Assembly (NCBI RefSeq): GCF_900089955.1
Contig: NZ_FLQX01000162.1
Span: 1-64,000 of the forward strand
Length of the DNA: 64,000 nucleotides
Reading direction: 5' to 3'
From: Candidatus Accumulibacter aalborgensis
GTDB taxonomy: Bacteria; Pseudomonadota; Gammaproteobacteria; Burkholderiales; Rhodocyclaceae
In this document: positions 29,236 to 36,801 of the stretch, one piece after another
Layout: each line of letters starts with the position of its first letter
How positions within the stretch are numbered: position 1 is the stretch's first letter
Notes under the pieces: model-generated
Databases searched by the model: none
The model's input: the letters and a program-made list of their open reading frames with translations, nothing else
What the model was told of the DNA's origin: nothing
Translations under genes and position numbers: made by a program

Positions 29236-30690
29236 TTGGACCTTGCCGATAAATCACTGCTCAAGCAGTTGTGCTACATCGATGGCGAATGGGTGGGCGC
29301 TGATAGTGCGCGGACCTTCACCGTGACCAACCCGGCTACCGGGGAGCCCCTGGCCGCCGTACCCGACGCGAGTAGCGCCGAAACCCGTCGCGCCATCGAG
29401 GCAGCGCGCGTTGCGCAGCCGGGATGGCGAGCCCGAACTGCCGGCGAGAGGGCGAAGATTCTGCGCCGTTGGCATGAACTGCTGCTTGCCAATCAGGAGG
29501 ACCTCGCTCGACTGATGACCGCAGAGCAGGGCAAGCCGCTTGCCGAATCACGCGGCGAAATCGCCTACGCGGCTTCGTTCATCGAGTGGTTTGCCGAGGA
29601 AGGGAAGCGAATCTACGGGGACATGATTCCCCCGCATCACGCTGACAAACGCGTACTGGTAGCCAAGGAACCGATCGGCGTCTGTGCCGCGATCACGCCG
29701 TGGAACTTTCCTGCCGCGATGATCACCCGCAAGGTCGGTCCGGCACTGGCGGCAGGCTGCACGATAGTGCTCAAGCCGGCTGAAGCGACGCCGCTGTCGG
29801 CACTTGCGCTGGCCGAGTTGGCGGAGCGAGCCGGTGTCCCCAAAGGAGTCTTCAATGTCCTCACCGGAGACCCGGTGGCCATCGGCGGCGAGTTGTGCGC
29901 CAATCCGACGGTGCGCAAGTTGAGCTTTACCGGGTCTACGGAGGTGGGTCGGATTCTCATGCAGCAGTGCGCACCGACGATCAAGAAGCTGTCCCTCGAA
30001 TTGGGCGGCAACGCACCGTTCATCGTCTTCGACGATGCCGACCTGGATGCCGCCGTGCAGGGAGCGATGCTCTCCAAGTATCGCAATACCGGCCAGACCT
30101 GCGTCTGCGCCAACCGATTGCTCGTCCAGGAAGGTATCCACGATGCATTCGTGGAAAAACTTGCCGCCGCGGTGGCCGCTCTGCGGGTCGGCAACGGCGT
30201 TGAAGACGGGGTCACACAAGGCCCGCTGATCGACGACGCGGCGCTCGTTAAAGTGGAAGATCTGGTCGCCGATGCTTGCGACAAGGGGGCTCGCATCGTC
30301 TGTGGCGGCAGGCGCCACAGCCTGGGGAGAACGTATTACGAGCCAACGATCCTCACCGGAGTGACGCCGGCGATGCGTATCGCTGACGAAGAGGTCTTCG
30401 GGCCGGTGGCGCCGGTGTTCACCTTCACGACCGAGGCCGATGCGGTGGCGATGGCCAACGATACCGAGTGTGGTCTGGCGTCGTACTTCTATACCGAGAA
30501 CCTGGCGCGCAGCTTGCGGGTGGCCAGCGCCCTGGAATACGGCATGGTCGGAATCAACACCGGTCTGATCTCGACCGAGGTGGCACCGTTCGGCGGCATG
30601 AAGTCCTCCGGGCTGGGTCGAGAGGGTTCCCGGTACGGAATCGAGGACTACGTGGAAATAAAATACATCTGTATCGGCGGGATCCAATGA
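29236..30690 (+). CDS. gabD: NAD(P)+-dependent succinate-semialdehyde dehydrogenase
   Basis: This 484-residue aldehyde dehydrogenase oxidises succinic semialdehyde to succinate. Motifs are ITPWNFPAAMITRKVGPALAAGC, FTGSTEVGR, the catalytic Glu in LELGGNAPFIVFDDAD and Cys in NTGQTCVCANR, and EVFGPVAPVF. Start TTG 29236 (MDLADKSLLKQLCYIDGEW) follows AGGAGA at proper distance and aligns with the E. coli GabD N terminus; an upstream TTG at 29209 lacks a ribosome site. It is the first gene of gabD-gabT, divergent from gabR. Succinate enters the TCA cycle; a DASS dicarboxylate transporter is encoded at 39682-41094. Confidence 0.94.
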   Translation: MDLADKSLLKQLCYIDGEWVGADSARTFTVTNPATGEPLAAVPDASSAETRRAIEAARVAQPGWRARTAGERAKILRRWHELLLANQEDLARLMTAEQGKPLAESRGEIAYAASFIEWFAEEGKRIYGDMIPPHHADKRVLVAKEPIGVCAAITPWNFPAAMITRKVGPALAAGCTIVLKPAEATPLSALALAELAERAGVPKGVFNVLTGDPVAIGGELCANPTVRKLSFTGSTEVGRILMQQCAPTIKKLSLELGGNAPFIVFDDADLDAAVQGAMLSKYRNTGQTCVCANRLLVQEGIHDAFVEKLAAAVAALRVGNGVEDGVTQGPLIDDAALVKVEDLVADACDKGARIVCGGRRHSLGRTYYEPTILTGVTPAMRIADEEVFGPVAPVFTFTTEADAVAMANDTECGLASYFYTENLARSLRVASALEYGMVGINTGLISTEVAPFGGMKSSGLGREGSRYGIEDYVEIKYICIGGIQ

Positions 30691-30722
30691 ACCGCCAAGT
30701 CAATTTTGCCAAGGAGATGAAC

Positions 30723-32030
30723 ATGAACGCACCGAACGAAAAGCTGACCCTGAAGACCAATTCCGAGTTGATGGCCCGACGCACGGCGGCGTTGCCGAGA
30801 GGTGTCGGCCAGGGACACGCGCTGTTCGCCGAAAGGGCCGAGAACGCAGAAATCTGGGATGTCGAAGGCGGCCGCTGGATCGACTTCTGCGCCGGTATTG
30901 CGGTGGTCAATACCGGGCACTGCCATCCCCGCATCGTCGCCGCGGCGCGCCAGCAACTGGCAGCATTTACCCATACCTGCTTTCAGGTTGTGGCCTACGA
31001 ATCGTACGTCGAGCTGTGTGAGCGCCTCAACGCCGCCGCGCCGGGTAGCACGCCGAAGAAATCATTTCTCGTCAATACCGGGGCAGAAGCCATAGAGAAT
31101 GCCGTCAAGATCGCCCGTGCGGCAACCGGACGCTCCGGCATGATCGCCTTCGGTGGCGGCTTCCATGGTCGCACCATGTTCGGCATGGCGCTGACCGGCA
31201 AGGTCGCTCCCTACAAGATCAAGTTCGGACCATTCCCGGGCGAGATCTTCCATGTTCCGTTCCCGAACGCCCTGCAGGGTATCTCGGAAGAGGATTCCAT
31301 CGCGGCCATCGAACGTCTGTTCGCGACCAGTATCGAAGCCTCGCGCGTTGCCGCCATCTTCATTGAACCGGTGCAGGGAGAAGGTGGCTACGTTCCGGCA
31401 CCGCTAGGCTTCCTGCGCCGCCTGCGGACACTGTGCGACGCGCACGGAATTCTGCTGGTTGCCGATGAAGTGCAGACGGGCATTGCCCGCTGCGGCAAAC
31501 TGTTTGCCAGCGAACACTATGGCGTCGAGCCCGACATCATCACCATGGCCAAAGGTCTCGGTGGCGGCTTGCCGGTCGCCGCGGTGGTCGGCAAGGCGCA
31601 CATCATGGACGCGGCAGACGTTGGCGGTCTCGGTTCCACCTATGCGGGCAATCCGGTGGCGGTTGCCGGAGCGCTGGCGGTGCTCGACGTGGTCGAGGAA
31701 GAACAGCTCTGCGCTCGCTCGATGGCGCTCGGTGAGCGCATGCGCACGCGCTTCAGCGCCATGATGGAGCAGTTCTCGACGATCGCCGAGGTGCGCGGAC
31801 TGGGCGCGATGACGGCGGTGGAGTTCTGCCGCAATGGTGACCCGCGGCAACCGGCTGCGGATATTGCCGCGGCACTGAAGACCGAAGCGGCCAAGCGCGG
31901 CTTGTTGCTCCTCTTGTGTGGGCCGCACGGCAATGTATTGCGGGTGATGGTTCCGCTGACCATCTCGGATGCGGTGCTCAATGAGGGCCTGGATATCATC
32001 GAGGCGTCGCTGCACGCGTTGAATGCCTGA
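30723..32030 (+). CDS. gabT: 4-aminobutyrate aminotransferase
   Basis: This 435-residue class-III PLP aminotransferase converts GABA and 2-oxoglutarate to succinic semialdehyde and glutamate. It shows FCAGIAVVNTGHCHPRIV, VNTGAEAIENAVKIAR, GGGFHGRT, IFIEPVQGEGGY, LLVADEVQTG and the Lys in TMAKGLGGGLPVAAVVG. ATG 30723 has AAGGAG 6 bases upstream. An ATG at 30687 overlapping the gabD stop is possible but would add 12 residues. It could also accept other omega-amines such as 5-aminovalerate, relevant because a lysine/ornithine/arginine-type decarboxylase lies in the facing operon. Confidence 0.93.
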   Translation: MNAPNEKLTLKTNSELMARRTAALPRGVGQGHALFAERAENAEIWDVEGGRWIDFCAGIAVVNTGHCHPRIVAAARQQLAAFTHTCFQVVAYESYVELCERLNAAAPGSTPKKSFLVNTGAEAIENAVKIARAATGRSGMIAFGGGFHGRTMFGMALTGKVAPYKIKFGPFPGEIFHVPFPNALQGISEEDSIAAIERLFATSIEASRVAAIFIEPVQGEGGYVPAPLGFLRRLRTLCDAHGILLVADEVQTGIARCGKLFASEHYGVEPDIITMAKGLGGGLPVAAVVGKAHIMDAADVGGLGSTYAGNPVAVAGALAVLDVVEEEQLCARSMALGERMRTRFSAMMEQFSTIAEVRGLGAMTAVEFCRNGDPRQPAADIAAALKTEAAKRGLLLLLCGPHGNVLRVMVPLTISDAVLNEGLDIIEASLHALNA

Positions 32031-32231
32031 ACTATTGCTCCAGAAGGCGGCCCCCGGCGAAGCGTCGATCGCCCGACCCCGGGTCGCCCAATCGCCGTCG
32101 GGCGGAAAGCGTCTGCCGGTGGGCGCATGCTATCATACCCCGCGACGCTCGGCATTGCCCGGGATGCCGGGCCCGACGTAGAGTTTGAAGACGGTCCTAC
32201 AACGAATTCAGGCGCAAGGAGAAGCTAGCTG

Positions 32232-33227
32232 ATGGTTCCTTTTTCAATTGCCGGCATCCAGATGAACATCTCGATGGAGCACGCGAACATCGATGCGATG
32301 GGGCACAAGCTGGATGTCCTGATGCACCGCTTTCCCTGGGTCCAGATGGTGGTGTTCAGCGAGTTGGCGCCGTTCGGACCGGCCCCGTACCACGCTCAAG
32401 CTGCGGGCGGTCCGGCTGAGCAGACTTTTTGCCACATGGCCGCCAAACACGGCCTCTGGCTTCTGCCGGGGTCGATGTTCGAACGCGTCGGTGACGACAT
32501 CTACAACACCACGCCGGTGATCGATCCGAATGGGAAGGTGGTGACACGCTACCGCAAGATGTTCCCCTTTCTCCCCTACGAAATGGGCATCAAGCCCGGG
32601 ACGGAATTCTGCACCTTCGACGTACCCAATATCGGGCGCTTCGGGGTTTCCATCTGCTACGACATGTGGTTCCCGGAAACCACCCGGACTCTGGTGTCAA
32701 TGGGCGCTGAATGCATCCTTCACCCAACCATGACCGACACTATCGACCGTGACGTCGAGCTGCCGATCGCGCGCGCCAGTGCCACGATCAACCAGTGCTA
32801 CTTCTTTGATATCAACGGCGTGGGCGACTGCGGAACGGGTCGGTCGATTGTCGTTGGCCCGTCAGGCTACGTGATCCACGAGGCGGGGGGTGGCGAAGAG
32901 ACCATGCCGGTGGAAATTGACCTGTCGAGGGTTCGCCGCGAGCGCGAAGTGGGAATCCGCGGCCTCGGCCAAACACTCAAGAGCTTTCGTGATCGGCCGA
33001 TCGAGTTCCCCGTCTACCAGAAGCACCTGGGCAGGCGGGACTATCTCGATAGTCTGGGTCCCCTGATCAAGCCGACGCGTGGCTCTCGGTCCGACGTTTT
33101 GGTGCCACCCGAGCGGGCGGTCTACTCAATGGACGGTTCCTTCCTCGAGGCCAACCCGGTCGTGGCGGATGCCGATGTGGCTGTGACCGGTGCGGACTCT
33201 ACGCCCTTGCTCCACGCCCATCTCTGA
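32232..33227 (+). CDS. Nitrilase-superfamily carbon-nitrogen hydrolase
   Basis: This 331-residue amidase-type enzyme carries the Glu-Lys-Cys triad at Glu44 (FSELAPFG), Lys109 (YRKMFPF) and Cys142 (SICYDMWFPE). The architecture fits aliphatic amidases or N-carbamoylputrescine amidase-like enzymes more than true nitrilases, but the substrate is not deducible. A ribosome site AAGGAG precedes ATG 32232. It lies 200 bases after gabT on the same strand, with a GC-rich hairpin-forming spacer, so co-transcription is uncertain. Context suggests hydrolysis of an amide linked to amine or GABA metabolism. The C-terminal ~60 residues beyond the fold are unusual in length. Confidence 0.8.
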   Translation: MVPFSIAGIQMNISMEHANIDAMGHKLDVLMHRFPWVQMVVFSELAPFGPAPYHAQAAGGPAEQTFCHMAAKHGLWLLPGSMFERVGDDIYNTTPVIDPNGKVVTRYRKMFPFLPYEMGIKPGTEFCTFDVPNIGRFGVSICYDMWFPETTRTLVSMGAECILHPTMTDTIDRDVELPIARASATINQCYFFDINGVGDCGTGRSIVVGPSGYVIHEAGGGEETMPVEIDLSRVRREREVGIRGLGQTLKSFRDRPIEFPVYQKHLGRRDYLDSLGPLIKPTRGSRSDVLVPPERAVYSMDGSFLEANPVVADADVAVTGADSTPLLHAHL

Positions 33228-33273
33228 TCGGGCGGGCCTCCTGCCGGAGGCCGCCGCGTCCCTGGCACGACAC

Positions 33274-34179
33274 TTAATCGTATGCCTTGTCGTTGGGCGA
33301 CTTGAACAGCTTCTTGAGTGCGTACGAGAGCTGGAAGTTGAGGTTCAGACCCTTCGGCGGGATTGGCTGCAGGAACCACTTGGCGTAGATCTTCTCGGCT
33401 TCGCCAGAGGTCATCACCTGGGCGAGCGCGCCATCGACGACTTTCTTGAACGCCGGGTCATCCTTGCGCATCATGCAGCCATAGGCTTCATATGACTGCG
33501 GCGTCCCGACCACTGCCCACTCGCTGGCGTTCTTGGCTTTGGCCATTTCGCCGTACAGCAACACTTCATCCATGACGAAGGCCACCGCACGGCCGCTCTC
33601 CAGGGTCAGGAACGCTTCCCCGTGATCCTTCGCGCTGATCACCTTCATCTTCATATTGTTGCCTTCGTTCATCTTGCGCAGTAGACGGTCGGAGGTAGTG
33701 CCGGCGGTGGTCACCACGCTCTTGCCGGCCAGGTCAGGAAAGTCCTTGATCCCGGAGTTGCTCTTGGTCATCAGACGGGTACCGACGACAAAGATGCTGT
33801 TCGAGAAGCTCACCTGTTTCTGACGATCGGTGGTGTTGGTCGTCGAACCGCATTCGAGGTCGACCGATCCGTTCTGGACGAGCGTGATGCGATTCTCGGA
33901 TGTGACGGGAATCAGCTTGACATCGAGCTTGGCCAGCTTCAATTCGGCCTTGATAGCATCTACCGCCTTGAGCATCAAGTCCTGCGAGTAGCCGATGACC
34001 TGCTGCTTGTCGTCATAGTACGAAAACGGGATCGACGACTCGCGATGCCCCAGTGTGATGACCCCGGTATCCTTGATCTTCTTCAGCGTACCAGTCAGTT
34101 CCTGCCCCTGCACTGGCGCCGACATCAGGGCAGTGGCAAGCGTCGCAGCAACGGCGAAGCGCCGTGAAATGGTGAACAT
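33274..34179 (-). CDS. Glutamate/aspartate-type ABC transporter substrate-binding protein
   Basis: This 301-residue periplasmic binding protein has a signal peptide (residues 1-26, ending VQGQ). The type-II fold is recognisable from GTLKKIKDTGVITLGHRESSIPFSYYD, VDLECGSTTNTTDRQKQVSFS and WFLQPIPPKGLNLNFQLS, closest to GltI of the Glu/Asp system. No permease or ATPase genes follow; it is the last gene of the decarboxylase run. It may work with a transporter encoded elsewhere or have been recruited as a sensor. Convergent with the nitrilase-family gene. Confidence 0.88.
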   Translation of the reverse strand: MFTISRRFAVAATLATALMSAPVQGQELTGTLKKIKDTGVITLGHRESSIPFSYYDDKQQVIGYSQDLMLKAVDAIKAELKLAKLDVKLIPVTSENRITLVQNGSVDLECGSTTNTTDRQKQVSFSNSIFVVGTRLMTKSNSGIKDFPDLAGKSVVTTAGTTSDRLLRKMNEGNNMKMKVISAKDHGEAFLTLESGRAVAFVMDEVLLYGEMAKAKNASEWAVVGTPQSYEAYGCMMRKDDPAFKKVVDGALAQVMTSGEAEKIYAKWFLQPIPPKGLNLNFQLSYALKKLFKSPNDKAYD

Positions 34180-34276
34180 CGTGCCTGTCTCCTTTGCAAA
34201 CTAAAATTGGTCACTGGCCGGAATGAAGATGACCCCGAGCCAAGACGAGATCCAAGTCCGTTATATCAACTCAGCC

Positions 34277-35299
34277 TCAGCTCGGGCCGATCGGGAACAC
34301 GATATCGCGCTCGCCGGCCTGCGGCGCGAACAACGACTGCGGCCAGCGCTGGTCTTGCCAAAACAGCTCGACGCTGCGGCTTGCAGGCTGGTACACCGCA
34401 CTGTACAGCGTCCCGTAGCCGCGCCGGTAACTGGTCTGGAACAGCGGCGGCTGCAGCAACGCAGCAGCGACTGCCGGCAGGGAATGGGTTTTATCCACCA
34501 CCCAGTACTCCAGAGCAGCGAGTCGCTCGACAGCGCTGGTCGCTTTCGCGTGCGCTGGCCAGTCCACCTGATGCTGGAAGTTGGTGATCGCCCGACGGCG
34601 GGTCACATAGGTGGCCTGGTCGGGGCCAACATACACCGTGGCCCAATGGCTATTGGTATCAAGGAGCGTGATGCTGTAAGACATGTGCGCTGGTACGCGC
34701 TTGAGGATATCGCACGCTTCCTCCACCGTGGTCGACACCTCGAGCAGGTAGCGCATCACCAGGGGAATGCCGAAGCCTTCGCCGGCTTGCGTCTTGCCCC
34801 CGAAGCTCAGTGACGCAGCCAGGCCAGCCTCGTTGATGCCGTCGAGCGCACCCCAAAGGCAGTCGCCCATGGCCAGCACCCGTTGGCCGCACCAGCGGGT
34901 GGCCAGCCAGTTGCCTTCCAGCAAATCCGGAGAATAGTCGTAGTTGCGCAGCAGGGCGGGGCCTTGCTCGCCGAAGGGATCGATCCACACCGCTTGCGAG
35001 CAACCGGCAATGTAGACCGGCGGGCACCACATCGAGAGAATGCGTGCTTCGATGTCGCCACCTCCGGCGAGCTCCACCAGCCGCTCCCAGGTGGATACCA
35101 GCTCGGGCATGTGCTTGCGCAGCGCACGCCGACAGTCGAGGTAGCTGGGCCGTCCGAAGACGCCGTTGCGCAGGTACCAGTCGCGGTAACCTGGCCAGCA
35201 GCGCTCGAACAAATCCTGCCACGATGGGCCGGGAGTGTCCTCCACCAGCGCGGTGAAACGCTGGTGGATCGGCTGGTCCGAGTGTAGCAAGGTGGTCAA
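34277..35299 (-). CDS. C45/Ntn-hydrolase-type acyltransferase or linear-amide C-N hydrolase
   Basis: This 340-residue protein resembles the acyl-CoA:6-aminopenicillanate acyltransferase (C45) family of self-processing Ntn hydrolases. Gly99-Cys100 in VYIAGCSQAVW fits the autocatalytic site (Gly102-Cys103 in the fungal enzyme). NYDYSPDLLEGNW, GMNEAGLA-like DGINEAGLAASLSFGG and CDILKRVPAHMSYSITLLD are typical. It starts at TTG 35299, overlapping the ATP-grasp stop by 4 bases, with no other start available; coupling is likely. Family members cleave or transfer amide-linked acyl groups. Next to an ATP-grasp ligase this suggests make-and-break of the same amide bond. Confidence 0.78.
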   Translation of the reverse strand: MTTLLHSDQPIHQRFTALVEDTPGPSWQDLFERCWPGYRDWYLRNGVFGRPSYLDCRRALRKHMPELVSTWERLVELAGGGDIEARILSMWCPPVYIAGCSQAVWIDPFGEQGPALLRNYDYSPDLLEGNWLATRWCGQRVLAMGDCLWGALDGINEAGLAASLSFGGKTQAGEGFGIPLVMRYLLEVSTTVEEACDILKRVPAHMSYSITLLDTNSHWATVYVGPDQATYVTRRRAITNFQHQVDWPAHAKATSAVERLAALEYWVVDKTHSLPAVAAALLQPPLFQTSYRRGYGTLYSAVYQPASRSVELFWQDQRWPQSLFAPQAGERDIVFPIGPS

Positions 35300-36753
35300 A
35301 GGATTTTGAACGAACCCGGGGCCGGGGCCGCCTCGTGCTGGGTAGTGACGATGGGTTCGGCGGCGTAGTATTGCTTGATGCCACGAATCCAGTCGCGGGC
35401 GCGGATGTTGAGTTTGAAGTTATCGTCCATCGAGCGGCCCCGCGTGATCAGGATACCCAGGTCAGCGCCTTCGTAGCGGTAGTCGCCCGGCCCCGTGATG
35501 CGCATGAAGAAGGCCTCGCGCTCGCTGTCGATCGCCTTGCGGTTGTAGTCGAAGCGCTGGTAGCTGACGCCGCCGTCCTCGCCCATGCGATAGATGCCCG
35601 TCGCCGGCGCGTGGGTCACCCGGTCGACATGCTTTTCGGTGTACTTCATCACCACCTGTGACCAGGAATCAATGAAGTGCGGCTGCGCCCAACGCTCATT
35701 GATTTCACGCACGTTGAGGTCGAAAGGCACTCCCGAGAACTCGAGCAGGTGGAACAGGAACAGCGGCGCATCGGCATAGGCATGCGCGGCATGGTTGGTC
35801 ATCGGGCTGGCGCCGCAGACGCGCGGGTTCAGTTCGCCGAGGTAGACCTCGCCGTTGTCCTGGTCGATCAGGAAATCGAGGTCGAAATAGCCCCGATAAC
35901 CTTCTTCCAGCAACTGGTTGCCAAAGCGCTCGGTCATGTCACGGACCTTGGCGACCACCTCTGCGGAGAAGGCGCCGGGGAAGATCTCGTTGCCACACCA
36001 ACCACCCTTGTAAGGCGTGAGTTCGCGAGCACCGACCACCTCGGTGAGCAGCGGGCCGACCAGCGTTCCCGACTGCGTGGCGCAGGCTTCGAGCGTCGCC
36101 CCGCGGCAGTTGATGCGCTTCATGATCTTGATTTCGGGATCCTTGCAGATTTCTTCCTCGTGCTTTTTGAAATCATCTTCCGAAGAGATAAAGAAGGTCG
36201 TGTGGCCTGAGTCACCAAAGGCCGACTGGAGTACCAGTTCCTTGCCCAGGCCGCTGCGCTCGGCAATTTCCATCAGGTTGGCGTAGCTGCTGACCTTTTC
36301 CAGTGCATTCGGCACCGACGCCACGCCGGCCTTGTTGCCGATGCGCACGGTCTCCATCTTGTTGTCGCAGCGCTGCCGCAGCTTGGCCGGCGGAAACCAG
36401 ACTTCCATGCCGAGTTCCTTGGCCAGTACCTCGGTCTTCTCGTCGAACATCAGGAAGGTCGCCACCGGCCGGCCACCGCGGCGCTCGATCAGGTCAACCA
36501 CGTCCTTGTGTTGCAGCAGATAGTTGTTGATGTCCTCGATCGACTCGAATTCGTCGTGCGGCGTCTCCTGCGGCACGAAAACGTTCGGATGCCGGCCATC
36601 GAAGCAATCGATGTAACTGATGTAGCGGAAACGGTTGATCCAGCGGTCCATCCCCAACAGGTTGAAGTTGGTGGCGCTGATGAAGTAGATCGGCCGCTCA
36701 TTGCGGTGGAACATCAGCAGCAAATCGGACATGTTCTTTACGGGATGGGTCAT
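35296..36753 (-). CDS. ATP-grasp ligase (biotin-carboxylase-like)
   Basis: This 485-residue enzyme has an ATP-grasp core: the KELVLQSAFGDSGHTTFFI lid region, the metal-binding YFDLDFLIDQDNGEVYLGELNPRVCGASP and a GGWCGNEIFPG loop. No biotin-carboxylase C-terminal domain or biotinyl partner is encoded nearby, so it is more likely a carboxylate-amine ligase that activates a carboxylate as acyl phosphate. The substrate is unknown. ATG 36753 has AGGAG upstream. It sits between the decarboxylase (48-base gap) and the C45 hydrolase (4-base overlap). An amine made by the decarboxylase is an obvious candidate substrate, by inference. Confidence 0.8.
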   Translation of the reverse strand: MTHPVKNMSDLLLMFHRNERPIYFISATNFNLLGMDRWINRFRYISYIDCFDGRHPNVFVPQETPHDEFESIEDINNYLLQHKDVVDLIERRGGRPVATFLMFDEKTEVLAKELGMEVWFPPAKLRQRCDNKMETVRIGNKAGVASVPNALEKVSSYANLMEIAERSGLGKELVLQSAFGDSGHTTFFISSEDDFKKHEEEICKDPEIKIMKRINCRGATLEACATQSGTLVGPLLTEVVGARELTPYKGGWCGNEIFPGAFSAEVVAKVRDMTERFGNQLLEEGYRGYFDLDFLIDQDNGEVYLGELNPRVCGASPMTNHAAHAYADAPLFLFHLLEFSGVPFDLNVREINERWAQPHFIDSWSQVVMKYTEKHVDRVTHAPATGIYRMGEDGGVSYQRFDYNRKAIDSEREAFFMRITGPGDYRYEGADLGILITRGRSMDDNFKLNIRARDWIRGIKQYYAAEPIVTTQHEAAPAPGSFKIL

Positions 36754-36801
36754 TGTCTTCTCCTCGTCGTTATGACTGTCATGGGACTGCTCTTTTGGGT
36801 A

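Noticed and set aside
29548-30687. 379-codon frame antisense to gabD
   Set aside because: No domain signature; gabD is complete and starts from a good ribosome site.
35296-36753. Biotin carboxylase annotation of the ATP-grasp protein
   Set aside because: No biotinyl carrier or carboxyltransferase gene is nearby, and the neighbours are a decarboxylase and an amide hydrolase; a carboxylate-amine ligase fits better.
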